Shown: positions 8,339 to 17,606, counted from the stretch's first letter. The stretch: 64,000 bases of DNA from JAWXBM01 sp034440115 (GCA_034440115.1 JAWXBM010000107.1:1-64000), one strand, 5' to 3'. Notes: a model not told the origin generated them from the sequence alone. A program made the numbers and translations.

Positions 8339-9718
8339 TCAAAGCTGAGTAACCAGCAAAGGATGATCGCGGGTATCCATCCAGGTCAGGATTTCATAAT
8401 AGCGCTGGATACTGTCTACAAAGGCGCGCGCCTCGTTGCCACGGGCATAGCCGTGACGTGTCTGGCTGAAGTATTTTTCCTGGGTCAGCAAGCTCAGGCT
8501 TTGACGCACATCGGCCCAGCTATCGGGGTTAAGGCCTTGCGCCTGCGTGAGTTTGCGCACATCGCGTAAATGCCCCAGGCCGAGGTTGTAGCCGGCCAGC
8601 GCCATCCAGGTTCTGTCGGGCTCAGGAATGCGCTCGGGCAAACGATCACGCAAGCGCGCCAGGTAACGACCACCACCATCAATGCTCTGGTATGGGTCCA
8701 AACGATTGGTCACACCCAGCTGTCGCGCCGTTTGTTCGGTCAACATCATGATGCCGCGAACACCCGTAATCGACTTGGCCTCCGCATCCCAGTTCGATTC
8801 CTGGTAACCGATGGCTGCCAACAGGCGCCAATCCATGTCATAGATTTCACCCGCTTGCTGGAAAGCACCGATCAGCGTCGGCAGGCGTTCCCGCAGGCGC
8901 TGCAGAAAATTCGCCATGTCGATGGGTTCATGGCTGGCAATTCCGTCGTAAAACTGCCGCATGATATTGGCCAGCAGACCATTTTTTCTGGCCTGGAGCA
9001 TAAACACATTGGCCGCTTCCACCAGGCTGGTATCCGGGCCCGGCGGAAACGCCCAGGCGTGCGGCACCGTGCCAGGCAGGCTGAGGGCCGCTTCCAGGCG
9101 AGGATAAAAGGATCGGTGCAAATCAAAAATGCTGGAGTCGATCAAGGTGGCATCAATGGCTTTGTCGGATAAGGCCAGTAACAGGCTTTCAATGCCGACA
9201 TCTTCGCGGGTTTCCCATTCCAGGGCAGGGTGGTCCAACTGCGCTTGCTCAAGGACTTCAACGTAACTGGAGCCAGCGACGACCATGATTTTGCGACCTG
9301 CCAAGTCAGCCAGGTTCTTTAGCTGTTTTTTGCTGCGCCTGGTGATGACCAGAATCGAGGTTTCCAGGTAATCAGGCCCGAAATTGAAGTATTGTTCACG
9401 AGTTTTGGTCCGGCTCAGGTTGGCTGCGATCATGTCGCCTTGCCCTTGCTGCAACATGCCTTCAAGCTGGCCAAAAGCATCCGCCAGTTTCACTTGCATC
9501 TCTACACCGAGGAATTCGGCAAAGGCTTTGGCCAGCTCAAATTCCGGCCCCGTGGGGCCTGATGCGTCTTCATAATAACTGCTGGCACCATTGCGGCTGA
9601 GCAAAGTGATGCTGCCGCGTTGTTGCACTTGCTCCAGCAGGTTGGGCTGATCATCACCAGAATAAATCAGTGGCAACAGCAGTAACCAGGCCAATAGTTT
9701 TTGCAGAGCCAGCTTCAC
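8339..9718 (-). CDS. mltF: Membrane-bound lytic murein transglycosylase F
   Basis: A 459-residue two-domain protein. An N-terminal signal sequence (MKLALQKLLAWLLLLPLIYS) is followed by a periplasmic solute-binding-protein-type (SBP_bac_3) module, about residues 30-260, and a C-terminal lytic transglycosylase domain, about 285-450. The catalytic glutamate lies in AIGYQESNWDAEAKS, followed by TGVRGIMMLTEQTARQLGV and MALAGYNLGLGH. No lipobox cysteine is present, so it is probably held by its N-terminal segment or released. Convergent with dnaQ. In many relatives mltF neighbours purL; purL is not here. Confidence 0.95.
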   Translation of the reverse strand: MKLALQKLLAWLLLLPLIYSGDDQPNLLEQVQQRGSITLLSRNGASSYYEDASGPTGPEFELAKAFAEFLGVEMQVKLADAFGQLEGMLQQGQGDMIAANLSRTKTREQYFNFGPDYLETSILVITRRSKKQLKNLADLAGRKIMVVAGSSYVEVLEQAQLDHPALEWETREDVGIESLLLALSDKAIDATLIDSSIFDLHRSFYPRLEAALSLPGTVPHAWAFPPGPDTSLVEAANVFMLQARKNGLLANIMRQFYDGIASHEPIDMANFLQRLRERLPTLIGAFQQAGEIYDMDWRLLAAIGYQESNWDAEAKSITGVRGIMMLTEQTARQLGVTNRLDPYQSIDGGGRYLARLRDRLPERIPEPDRTWMALAGYNLGLGHLRDVRKLTQAQGLNPDSWADVRQSLSLLTQEKYFSQTRHGYARGNEARAFVDSIQRYYEILTWMDTRDHPLLVTQL

Positions 9719-10048
9719 TGTTGGTCAGAAAGCCCTGTGGGGAATGATCAAGGATTGGTCCATTACTATCTGCAGCCTGTTTCCACAAGCTGAAGACTGA
9801 TTGACCATAACGGACTGTGGGCCTGTATACCGCATCAAGTGTGTTCCAGGTAGGGAAAAACGTAGCGCTTGCCTGACATCCGGCTGGACATAATAATCGG
9901 GCCCGCCGCTGCATGCCATTGTTGTGCATTGATGATCTGAACACACTTTTCGGGCAGAGTTCTTCGACCAAGCCATTTAGCCCAGTTCGTCAGCCAGATT
10001 CTTCTGTTAAAATGCCGCCTCTTTTGTGGTGCAGTATTTGGAGTTTTC
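9719..10048. other. Intergenic region between mltF and gltX
   Basis: About 330 bases between two divergent genes. I see no convincing coding frame (short frames on both strands have no ribosome sites or recognisable residues), no tRNA fold and no repeat. The only candidate signal is a gltX -10 box at the right end, listed separately. Confidence 0.6.
9987..10014 (+). promoter_or_regulatory. Possible gltX promoter
   Basis: TAAAAT (10009-10014) is a good -10 box followed by GCCGCC, a GC-rich discriminator. TTCGTC (9987-9992) 16 bases upstream is only a fair -35. The tRNA-Pro candidate promoter has the same ATGCCGCCTC context, consistent with growth-rate control of translation genes. Confidence 0.4.
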
Positions 10049-11473
10049 TTGAGCGTCAGAACCCGTTTTGCCCCCAGCCCAACTGGCTTCCTGCATGTGG
10101 GCGGTGCCCGCACCGCCTTGTTCTGCTATTTGCAGGCAAGGGCCAAAGGCGGCCAGTTCATTTTGCGTATCGAAGATACCGATCTTGAGCGTTCCACCGA
10201 GGAGTCGGTGCAAGCCATTCTGAATGGCATGCACTGGCTGGGGCTGGATTATGACGAAGGTCCGATTTTCCAGACGCATCGCTTTGCGCGTTACGCCGAA
10301 GTGACCCGAACTTTGCTGGCTGAGAACAAGGCTTATCACTGCTACTGCCCCAAAGATCGCCTGGAAATATTGCGCGAACAGCAGATGCAGCAAGGTCTTA
10401 AGCCCCGTTATGATGGCCTGTGTCGTGATCGTAAAGATATCCCCCAAGATATTTCCCGGAGCATCAAGCCGGTGGTGCGTTTCCGCAATCCCGACGAGGG
10501 CGATGTAAGCTGGGACGATGCCGTTCGTGGGCTGATCAGTATTTCCAATACCGAACTGGATGACCTGGTGATTGCCCGGCCAGATGGCTCACCCACTTAC
10601 AATTTCACCGTGGTGGTTGACGACATCGATATGGCAGTTTCGCTGGTGATTCGCGGGGATGACCACATCAACAACACACCTCGTCAGATTAATATTTATC
10701 GCGCCCTGGGCGCTGAATTACCCCGCTTTGCCCATGTGCCGATGATTCTGGGTGCGGATGGTGCGCGGTTATCCAAACGCCACGGTGCAGTGGGTGTGAT
10801 GCAGTATCGTGATGACGGTTATCTGCCGCAGGCACTGCTGAATTATCTGGTGCGGCTGGGTTGGTCGCATGGTGACCAGGAAGTGTTCAGCATGGCGGAA
10901 ATGATCGAATACTTCGATATAGTTGATGTTAATCGCAAGGCGGCAGCCTTTGATTACAACAAGCTGGATTGGTTGAATCAACACTATATGCGGGAGCTGC
11001 CTGCATCTGAAGTGGCTGCTCATCTGCGCTGGCATATGGATCATGTTGGCTTGAATGTGCAGAGTGGACCGGCTCTTGCCGATCTGGTAACTGTGCAGTC
11101 CGAGCGGGTTAAAACCCTGAAGGAAATGGCCGCAGTCAGTACCGTGTACTATCAGGACTATGATGATTTTGAGCCCACTGCCGCCAAAAAACATTTGCGC
11201 CTAGTGGCAGCGGAACCTTTGCAGGCCATTCGTGCCAGTCTGGCAGCAGTGGTAGATTGGCAACCCGAAGCACTGGATCAAGCGGTGCACCAGACCGCTG
11301 AAGGGCTGGGCGTTAATATGGGCAAGGTAGCGCAACCTTTGCGCGTGGCGCTGACCGGCACTTCAGTTTCTCCGGCGATCGATAAAACCCTGTGGCTGGT
11401 TGGTAAAGATCGCAGCCTGGAGCGCATCGATCGGGCATTGCAGTTTATCGAGCAGCGTGGTGCTGCAGAGTAA
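10049..11473 (+). CDS. gltX: Glutamate--tRNA ligase
   Basis: A 474-residue class I aminoacyl-tRNA synthetase. The HIGH-equivalent is FAPSPTGFLHVGGARTALF, with RIEDTDLERS next; the KMSKS-equivalent is RLSKRHGA. It carries the discriminating connective region (HCYCPKDRLE) and an all-helical anticodon-binding C-terminus. The start is TTG at 10049 with GGAG (10040-10043) five bases upstream; there is no in-frame ATG before the catalytic motif, so the rare start is well supported. Charging of tRNA-Gln cannot be ruled in or out from this sequence. Confidence 0.97.
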   Translation: MSVRTRFAPSPTGFLHVGGARTALFCYLQARAKGGQFILRIEDTDLERSTEESVQAILNGMHWLGLDYDEGPIFQTHRFARYAEVTRTLLAENKAYHCYCPKDRLEILREQQMQQGLKPRYDGLCRDRKDIPQDISRSIKPVVRFRNPDEGDVSWDDAVRGLISISNTELDDLVIARPDGSPTYNFTVVVDDIDMAVSLVIRGDDHINNTPRQINIYRALGAELPRFAHVPMILGADGARLSKRHGAVGVMQYRDDGYLPQALLNYLVRLGWSHGDQEVFSMAEMIEYFDIVDVNRKAAAFDYNKLDWLNQHYMRELPASEVAAHLRWHMDHVGLNVQSGPALADLVTVQSERVKTLKEMAAVSTVYYQDYDDFEPTAAKKHLRLVAAEPLQAIRASLAAVVDWQPEALDQAVHQTAEGLGVNMGKVAQPLRVALTGTSVSPAIDKTLWLVGKDRSLERIDRALQFIEQRGAAE

Positions 11474-11504
11474 GCTGCACATTCGAAAGTATTGAGGGGC
11501 GTGA

Positions 11505-12476
11505 ATGTCGAAAGTTGAGCGGCTATACCACCTGCATAACATCCTGAATCAGCGGCGTACACCGATTTCGCGGCAGGATCTGATGGAGCGGCTGGAATGT
11601 TCACAGGCGACTCTGTACCGTCTGGTCGGTGAGTTGCGGGATTTTCTCGGCGCGCCGATTGAGCAGGATGCCGACAACCGGGGTTTTTATTACGATCGCG
11701 GCTTGGATCAGCCCTTCGACTTGCCGGGTATCTGGATCAGTCCTGCCGAACTGCAAGCTCTGCTGACTGCCCGCCAGGTGCTGGGCAATGTGCAACCGGG
11801 TTTGCTGGAAGGTGAGCTGGAATCCCTGCAGGGGCGCATTACTGCTTTGCTGCGGCAGAAGGGCATCGAGGCCGAGGGCGGAGATTCGCGTATCCATATC
11901 CAGAGTGCTGCATCTCGAGCAGTTCCCGCTCGTATGTTCCAGGACATACTGGCTGCACTGATCAAACGTCAGCGTCTGCAGATCAGTTATCACGGGCGGC
12001 GCAAAGATGAAGTCAGCGAGCGCAGCATCTCACCGCAACGCTTGACCCAATATCGTAATTCCTGGTATCTGGATGCCTGGTGCCATGATGCCAATGGTTT
12101 GAGAAGCTTTGCATTAGAACGGGTCCGTGAGCAAAAGCTGCTGGATGAGATGGCTAAAGAGGTTAGTGACAAGGACCTGGCTGCTCACTTTGATCGTTCT
12201 TACGGCATTTTTTCCGGGCCGGCAGAGCATATTGCGGAGCTGCGTTTCAGCCAGGAAATGTCGCGCTGGGTGGCCGATGAATCATGGCATCCGGATCAGC
12301 AAGGTTCATGTGATACAGAAGGACGTTGGCTACTGAAATTACCCTTCAGCAGTGCCCGCGAACTGGTCATGGACATCCTGCGCTATGGCAGCGATGTGGA
12401 AGTGCTGGCACCTGACTTTCTGCGGGATATCGTCGTCGAAGTTGCTCAGCGTACAGTGGAACAATACAAGACTTAG
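11505..12476 (+). CDS. YafY/PafC-type regulator with HTH and WYL domains
   Basis: A 323-residue transcription regulator: N-terminal winged HTH of the DeoR-like HTH_11 type (about residues 3-60; SRQDLMERLECSQATLYRLV is the recognition region), a linker, and a WYL domain (about 145-225) with LQISYHG, ERSISPQRLTQYRNSWYLDA and FALERV. The C-terminal WCX extension ends near VVEVAQRT. WYL domains bind ligands such as nucleic acids or nucleotides and occur in stress, DNA-damage and phage-defence regulators. No defence genes flank it here; gltX is upstream and a repeat array downstream, so the regulon is not obvious. Confidence 0.88.
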   Translation: MSKVERLYHLHNILNQRRTPISRQDLMERLECSQATLYRLVGELRDFLGAPIEQDADNRGFYYDRGLDQPFDLPGIWISPAELQALLTARQVLGNVQPGLLEGELESLQGRITALLRQKGIEAEGGDSRIHIQSAASRAVPARMFQDILAALIKRQRLQISYHGRRKDEVSERSISPQRLTQYRNSWYLDAWCHDANGLRSFALERVREQKLLDEMAKEVSDKDLAAHFDRSYGIFSGPAEHIAELRFSQEMSRWVADESWHPDQQGSCDTEGRWLLKLPFSSARELVMDILRYGSDVEVLAPDFLRDIVVEVAQRTVEQYKT

Positions 12477-12485
12477 GTTCACCAA

Positions 12486-12640
12486 TGCGTCATCCCGGGC
12501 TCTCACTGCGTCATCCCGGCCTCTCACTGCGTCATCCCGGGCTCTCACTGCGTCATCCCGGCCTCTCACTGCGTCATCCCGGGCTCTCACTGCGTCATCC
12601 CGGGCTCTCACTGCGTCATCCCGGACCTGATCCGGGATCC
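12486..12640. repeat. 21-bp tandem repeat array ending in a palindromic-element half
   Basis: Six contiguous 21-bp units begin at 12486, 12507, 12528, 12549, 12570 and 12591, each TGCGTCATCCCGG followed by G or C and CTCTCAC. The G/C variant order is G, C, G, C, G, G. A seventh unit at 12612 starts the same way but continues as CCGGACCTGATCCGGGATCC, which is the left arm of the palindromic element seen at 14278-14349. The array lies a few bases after the WYL regulator stop. Long frames through it on both strands are artefacts of the 21-bp period. Confidence 0.93.
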
Positions 12641-12847
12641 AACACCCGCTGAATAGTGCCCGTTGCTGTTCCCCCGGCTCGTTTCACGGCCCTGTATCTC
12701 CGCGTAAACTGCTTGCGGCTGCCATCACAAAGATTGGGCTGTCAAGTCTTTGATCGAGATTCCATAATGTTTCAGGAATATATAACCTGAGTAGTATCGA
12801 GCCCGAGTGCTGACAATATATGATCAGGGCTGAAAAGGAGAACTACC

Positions 12848-14095
12848 ATGAGTACAATGCACCCGGAACTGTTCAACCTCACGATGTCCGCCGAGGCTCA
12901 GCCACTGCTCGACGCAGTCAAGCGCCATATCGCAGACCATGTCGACCCCATTACCGAAGAGTTTTTTTCGCTTAATGTGGGCAAGGAAAACCGCTGGAGT
13001 TATACACCACGGCAATTGGAGTTGCTTGAGGGTGCCAAGAGCAAAGCGAAGGAAGCTGGTTTGTGGAATTTTTTCCTGCCTGATGCCGGATCCGGCGAGG
13101 GGCTGAATAATCTGGACTATGCCTACATCGCGGTTGAACTGGGCAAGAGTCCGCTGGCCTCGGAAAGTCTCAACTGCAGTGCTCCTGACACCGGCAATAT
13201 GGAAGTGCTGGAACGTGTGGGAACGGCGGAGCAAAAGCAACGTTGGTTGAAACCGCTGCTGGCGGGTGAAATCCGTTCCGCTTATGCCATGACTGAACCA
13301 GCAGTGGCTTCGTCCGATGCGACCAACATCTGTACTTCGGCGGTGCTGGAGGGTGGCGAGTGGGTAATAAACGGTGAGAAGTATTACATCTCCGGCGCCG
13401 GTGACCCACGTTGCAGGATCATGATCACCATGGTCAAGACCAGTCCGGATGCCAAGCCGTTTTACCAACAGTCGCAGATCCTGGTGCCCATGGACACGCC
13501 CGGGGTCGAAATCGTCGGGCCGATGCATGCCTTTGGCGAAGATTCCGCGCCTCACGGACATATGCACATCCGTTTCAAGAATGTTCGAGTACCTGAGGAA
13601 AACATACTGCTTGGCGAAGGCCGTGGCTTCGAGATCTCGCAGTTGCGTTTGGGCCCGGGCCGTATCCACCATTGCATGCGTTCTATCGGCCAGGCGGAAA
13701 AAGCGCTGGAGTTGATGGTCAAACGCGCCAGTACCCGTATCGCGTTCGGTAAACCGATTGTCAAGTTGGGCAAAAACCTCGAGGTGGTAGCCCGTGCGCG
13801 CATCGAAATCGATGCCTGCCGCTTGATGGTGCTACAGGCAGCCAAAGCCATGGACGTGTTGGGTAACAAGGAAGCGCGCATCTATGTGAGCGCGATCAAA
13901 GCGATGGTTCCGGAAAAAGTTTGCAAGATCATCGACCAAGCCATCCAGATGCACGGGGCAACCGGGCTTTCAGAATGGACGCCGCTGGCCAGCATGTACA
14001 CCTCTCAGCGCACTCTGCGTTTTGCCGACGGGCCGGATGAAGTGCATCACATGGTGGTCGGGCGTAATGAGGTTCGAAAATACGGGTTGTGGTAG
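12848..14095 (+). CDS. Acyl-CoA dehydrogenase family protein
   Basis: A 415-residue FAD-dependent dehydrogenase. The N-terminal helical domain (about 1-145), middle beta domain with AYAMTEPAVASSDATNI (the usual acyl-CoA dehydrogenase signature) and C-terminal helical domain are all present. QMHGATGLSEWTPLASMY and the DGPDEVHHM ending resemble the ACAD10/11-like branch more than short/medium-chain enzymes. It introduces an alpha-beta double bond into acyl-CoA, passing electrons to ETF. AAAAGGAGAACTACC precedes the ATG. It stands alone between two repeat-bearing intergenic regions, so no pathway is given by its neighbours. Confidence 0.93.
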   Translation: MSTMHPELFNLTMSAEAQPLLDAVKRHIADHVDPITEEFFSLNVGKENRWSYTPRQLELLEGAKSKAKEAGLWNFFLPDAGSGEGLNNLDYAYIAVELGKSPLASESLNCSAPDTGNMEVLERVGTAEQKQRWLKPLLAGEIRSAYAMTEPAVASSDATNICTSAVLEGGEWVINGEKYYISGAGDPRCRIMITMVKTSPDAKPFYQQSQILVPMDTPGVEIVGPMHAFGEDSAPHGHMHIRFKNVRVPEENILLGEGRGFEISQLRLGPGRIHHCMRSIGQAEKALELMVKRASTRIAFGKPIVKLGKNLEVVARARIEIDACRLMVLQAAKAMDVLGNKEARIYVSAIKAMVPEKVCKIIDQAIQMHGATGLSEWTPLASMYTSQRTLRFADGPDEVHHMVVGRNEVRKYGLW

Positions 14096-14237
14096 TTCAA
14101 TAAACGCAAGCTGCGCCGCGTTACCTTCAGCGGTGATCGTCCGCTATACCAGCTTGAATAAAATATGCCAGGGAATTTTTGGACCTTTTTTGTTTTGCCA
14201 TTCCGAATTCTTTATTTCGTCCTCCCGAATTATTTTT

Positions 14238-14349
14238 ATTTCGTCCTCCCGGGCCTGACCCGGCAACCACACCACTCCGTCATCCCGGGCCTGACCCGGG
14301 ATCCAATACCACGTCAATTATGGATCCCGGCTCGGAGGCCGGGATGACG
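14238..14349. repeat. Palindromic intergenic element (GTCATCCCGG family)
   Basis: The core element (14278-14349, 72 bp) has the arms CGTCATCCCGG...CCCGGGATCCA (14278-14305) and TGGATCCCGG...CCGGGATGACG (14321-14349), each containing an inner short palindrome, so it folds into two nested hairpins. A damaged left arm (TCGTCCTCCCGGGCCTGACC) precedes it at about 14241-14263. The same left arm ends the tandem array at 12612-12640. This resembles REP/BIME or non-autonomous transposon-derived repeats. The rest of the 14096-14431 interval holds nothing else I can recognise. Confidence 0.88.
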
Positions 14350-14431
14350 CCCTAGAGGACACACTGGCAACTTTCTCATGCTTTGAGAAGAGCAGGTGCT
14401 TTGATGTACCCACGCACTAAGGAGTACATCC

Positions 14432-14767
14432 ATGAACCTGTCACTTTATTTATTGCTGGCGCCTTCTGCCGATACTGAACAGCCTTCGGGAGTTGACCAG
14501 CAGCCCAGGCAAAAGGCCAAGCAAATAGTTGGGCCGAAAGCTAGACAAGATTTTGTTCCGGTATACAACCCGCTCCAAACCAGCAGAGCCGGAAGCAGAC
14601 GTCTGGTTCAGGCCACTCGCAAACCCATTCTTGCTCCAGCGAGCAAGGCAACCACCTTCCAGTCCATTGGGTTTGGCATGTCAGTTGTCGCCCATGCCCT
14701 GGGCTTTCTCACCATAACGGCTGCAGCCCTGTTGCTACTGCGAGTGGCCGAAATGAGTTTGATCTGA
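14432..14767 (+). CDS. Small membrane protein of unknown function
   Basis: A 111-residue protein I do not recognise. The ribosome site is good: AAGGAG (about 14419) eight bases before ATG. The first 12 residues are hydrophobic but short; the middle is basic and polar (QQPRQKAKQIVGPKARQD); one clear membrane segment lies near residues 80-104 (VVAHALGFLTITAAALLLLR), giving a C-terminally anchored protein with a basic, presumably cytoplasmic, N-terminal part. The strong ribosome site argues that it is real. Downstream aminotransferase is convergent, so it is a single-gene unit. Confidence 0.6.
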   Translation: MNLSLYLLLAPSADTEQPSGVDQQPRQKAKQIVGPKARQDFVPVYNPLQTSRAGSRRLVQATRKPILAPASKATTFQSIGFGMSVVAHALGFLTITAAALLLLRVAEMSLI

Positions 14768-14806
14768 ATCTTTTCTATCCGGTTTGTCCTTGTGCGGAAG
14801 CAGAAG

Positions 14807-16333
14807 CTATGCAGCAGCAGACTCTTGAGCGACTGCCAGCATGGGGCCTTTCAAAAGGGCCTGCCGGGTAGCGGCTATGATCAGGTCGACCTCGGCAGAG
14901 GTGATGCGGAAATGGGGTGTATAGCGCAAAGCGTTGTGGCCACCGTGGATCACGTTGCAACCCTGGATGCGCATGTATTCCTCGGTGGAATCGGCGCCAT
15001 AACATTTGTACAGCTTGCTGTTGAGCTCCAGGCTGAACAACAGGCCCGTACCCTGCACACGCGTGATGCGATCACCGAGTTCTTTCTGCAAAGCGGTGAG
15101 TTTTTCCACAAACTCCCGACCGCGCTCAACAATGTTTTTGCGTATTTCCGGGGTCAATGCTTGCAACACCGCACAGCCCACGTCCATGGCGCGTGGATTG
15201 GTGGTCATGGTGTTGCCATAAATGCCCTTGCGATACAGCCCCGCAGCAGGTTGGCTTAAGGCCAGCACCGACAAGGGGTACTGGCCGGCATTGAGCGACT
15301 TGGAGTAGGTTTCCATATCCGGCGGAATGGCATCCTGGAAACCGGGGTAGTCAATAATGGACAACACACCATGCGCCCGCAGGCCGGCCTGGATGGAATC
15401 TACCATCATCAAGCAGCCATGCTCGGTAGTGAGTTCACGGACGGCATCGTAGAATTCACGACTGATGGCCTGGCCCGGGTTTCCCTCACCCATGACCGGT
15501 TCCATGAAGAAGGACTCGATGAACACATTACTGGTTTTAGCCCAATCAAAAATCTGCCGAAGTTGTTCGACGTTGTTGGGCTCAACCGTCAGCAATCGAT
15601 CCTGGTCACGGAAGCTGGCCAGGTGGCGCACATAGGTTTGCCGGCTGGAGTCAGAGAATTGTGCAGGCCGGTCCGTGCGGCCATGGAAACCGCCACAAAG
15701 ACTGGCCATGCGAATGGTCTTATTGGCGTGTCGGCCACCTGGGTCGGTCATGAGTTTGGCGTTTACGTCGGAAATTCGGGCAGCCAGGCCGACGGCCTCA
15801 GAGCCACTGTTGAGGCACAGGAATTGATTCAAGGGGCAACCATCACTGCGGGTATGGCCGATTTCTTTGACCAGGGCATCGTGCAAACGCTTCTGACTGA
15901 TGTTCGGTGTCATGACGTTGGCCATAACCTGTTGCTGATTCATGGCCTGCAGGATTTCTGCAGGCGCATGGCCCAGACCCAACATGCCGTAACCGCCCGA
16001 GTCATGGATGACCGCACCTTTCATGGTGATGATCCACGGGCCTCGACCAGCCAGTGCGGAGTAGGGCTTCACTGCATCTTCGGGGTAAAAATTGATAAAT
16101 CCCTGTTGGATGGAAGCAATCTGGCTGTCTTCATCCAAAGCCATAAAATCAGGATCTTCGTTGCACAACTGGTGGAAGCGGGTTACGGCTGCATCAACCG
16201 CTTCCTCCAGCCGGTGGTCCAAGGCAGCAAAGCGCACAATGATGGCATCAGCCAAACCACTGGTTTGTGCCTCACCGCCAAATTCACGTAATTCCCGCAA
16301 TTTCTCAACAATGGGCAGGTTTTGAGTACCCAT
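14807..16333 (-). CDS. Class III pyridoxal-phosphate-dependent aminotransferase
   Basis: A 508-residue class III aminotransferase with a longer than usual N-terminal extension (about 90 helical residues before the GRGPWIITMKGAVIHDSGGY strand). NSGSEAVGLAARI is the phosphate-binding region, LMMVDSIQAGLRAHG gives the aspartate that pairs with the PLP ring nitrogen (replacing the common DEVQTGFGRTG), and YSKSLNAGQYPLS carries the Schiff-base lysine. The divergence from these consensus motifs puts it outside the ornithine, GABA and DAPA types; the amino donor is not predictable. It stands alone, convergent with the small membrane protein. Confidence 0.85.
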   Translation of the reverse strand: MGTQNLPIVEKLRELREFGGEAQTSGLADAIIVRFAALDHRLEEAVDAAVTRFHQLCNEDPDFMALDEDSQIASIQQGFINFYPEDAVKPYSALAGRGPWIITMKGAVIHDSGGYGMLGLGHAPAEILQAMNQQQVMANVMTPNISQKRLHDALVKEIGHTRSDGCPLNQFLCLNSGSEAVGLAARISDVNAKLMTDPGGRHANKTIRMASLCGGFHGRTDRPAQFSDSSRQTYVRHLASFRDQDRLLTVEPNNVEQLRQIFDWAKTSNVFIESFFMEPVMGEGNPGQAISREFYDAVRELTTEHGCLMMVDSIQAGLRAHGVLSIIDYPGFQDAIPPDMETYSKSLNAGQYPLSVLALSQPAAGLYRKGIYGNTMTTNPRAMDVGCAVLQALTPEIRKNIVERGREFVEKLTALQKELGDRITRVQGTGLLFSLELNSKLYKCYGADSTEEYMRIQGCNVIHGGHNALRYTPHFRITSAEVDLIIAATRQALLKGPMLAVAQESAAA

Positions 16334-16448
16334 AAAACAGACTCCTGTGTAAACAACAACACGGACCGGTAAACAGCAATGGGGCCCGCGCGCTTAATAG
16401 ATTCAAGCTGTGCAGAATACCATAGGGCCTATGGTTTACAGAAACTGC

Positions 16449-17606
16449 TCAAGCTTTACGCTTATGTTCAGCCAGGGCCCACTGCACATGTTCCAGCACC
16501 ATTTCCAGCGGATGATCCAGGCGCGCCTTCAGGCCGTTAATGATGTTTGGAGTCGATGGAGCATTGCCCAGGGCCACAGCAATATTGCGCAGCCAGCAGG
16601 CGTGCCCAATGCGGCGGATGGCACTGCCTTCGGTGCGTTGTAAAAATTCTTCCTCGCTCCAACTGAACAACTCCAGCAATTGCGCCGCATCCAGCCCGGG
16701 TCGGGGTGCAAAATCATCTTCCCGGCTGAATTCAGCATAACGATTCCACGGACAGACAAACTGGCAATCATCACAGCCAAAGATACGATTGCCCATCAAA
16801 GGTCGCAATTCAACTGGAATGGATTCACGTAATTCTATGGTCAGGTAAGAAATGCAGCGTCTGGCATCAACGCGATAGGGAGAAATGATGGCCTGGGTCG
16901 GGCATATGTCCAGGCAGCGCGTGCAACTGCCACAGTGATTGTTCACCGGCTGGTCGATGGGTAAGGGCAGATTGGTGTAAATCTCACCGAGAAAAAACCA
17001 GCTACCTGCGTCCTTGTTCAGCAGATTGCTGTGTTTGCCTATCCAGCCCAGTCCGGCCTTGGCCGCCAGGGCTTTTTCCAGCACTGGCGCGGAATCGACC
17101 AACACGCGATAGCCGAAAGTCCCGATCGATTGTTCGATGCGGCTGGCCAGTTTTTGCAAACGCTGACGCATCAGCTTGTGGTAGTCGCGGCCCAGCGCAT
17201 AGCGGGATATCAGTGCCTGCTCTGGTTGCTGCAGCAAGTGCTCTGCAGATTCTGCCTGCTCCGACAAATAGTCCATCCGCACACTGATCACGCGCAGAGT
17301 GCCCGGCAGCAGTTCAGCCGGGCGGCTGCGGCGTGTGCTGTGGCGCTGCATATATGACATCTGCCCATGCAGCCCTTGTTGCAGCCAATCCAGCAAATAC
17401 TGCTCGTGCTCCTGCAGGTCGATGTCAGCAACGCCCAGTTGCTGAAAACCCAGTTCTGAGCCCCAGCGTTGAATGTCTGACTTTAATTCCTGCAGCTTTT
17501 CCTCAGGCCAGCCAGCTACCTTTCCGGCGCCTGGCAGAACGGTAGTCGTTGCAGAGTTGTTTTGTCGATGGGGTTTTGTGCGATTCATCGCTATAATTTT
17601 AACCAT
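16449..17606 (-). CDS. queG: Epoxyqueuosine reductase
   Basis: A 385-residue cobalamin and two [4Fe-4S] enzyme that reduces epoxyqueuosine to queuosine in tRNA. The clusters are bound by CGSCTRCLDICPTQAI and CDDCQFVCPWN; the first cysteine of the bacterial ferredoxin pattern is preceded by GWIGKHSNLLNKDAGSWFFL, the substrate-site region. HEAT-like repeats form the C-terminus. The start is either ATG at 17606, overlapping the nnr start codon on the other strand, or ATG at 17588. Divergent with nnr, as yjeS/yjeF in E. coli. QueF at 43.0 kb serves the same pathway. Confidence 0.95.
   Translation of the reverse strand: MVKIIAMNRTKPHRQNNSATTTVLPGAGKVAGWPEEKLQELKSDIQRWGSELGFQQLGVADIDLQEHEQYLLDWLQQGLHGQMSYMQRHSTRRSRPAELLPGTLRVISVRMDYLSEQAESAEHLLQQPEQALISRYALGRDYHKLMRQRLQKLASRIEQSIGTFGYRVLVDSAPVLEKALAAKAGLGWIGKHSNLLNKDAGSWFFLGEIYTNLPLPIDQPVNNHCGSCTRCLDICPTQAIISPYRVDARRCISYLTIELRESIPVELRPLMGNRIFGCDDCQFVCPWNRYAEFSREDDFAPRPGLDAAQLLELFSWSEEEFLQRTEGSAIRRIGHACWLRNIAVALGNAPSTPNIINGLKARLDHPLEMVLEHVQWALAEHKRKA

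Noticed and set aside
12486..12611. CRISPR array
   Set aside because: Units are contiguous 21-mers with no spacers and no cas genes nearby.
12339..12630. Long frames with repeating RARDDAV or LTASSR residues on both strands
   Set aside because: They are produced by the 21-bp (seven-codon) DNA repeat and have no ribosome site or known domain.
17473..17604. N-terminal extension of nnr
   Set aside because: It is antisense to queG coding sequence; the Nnr family begins at the ATG 17605.
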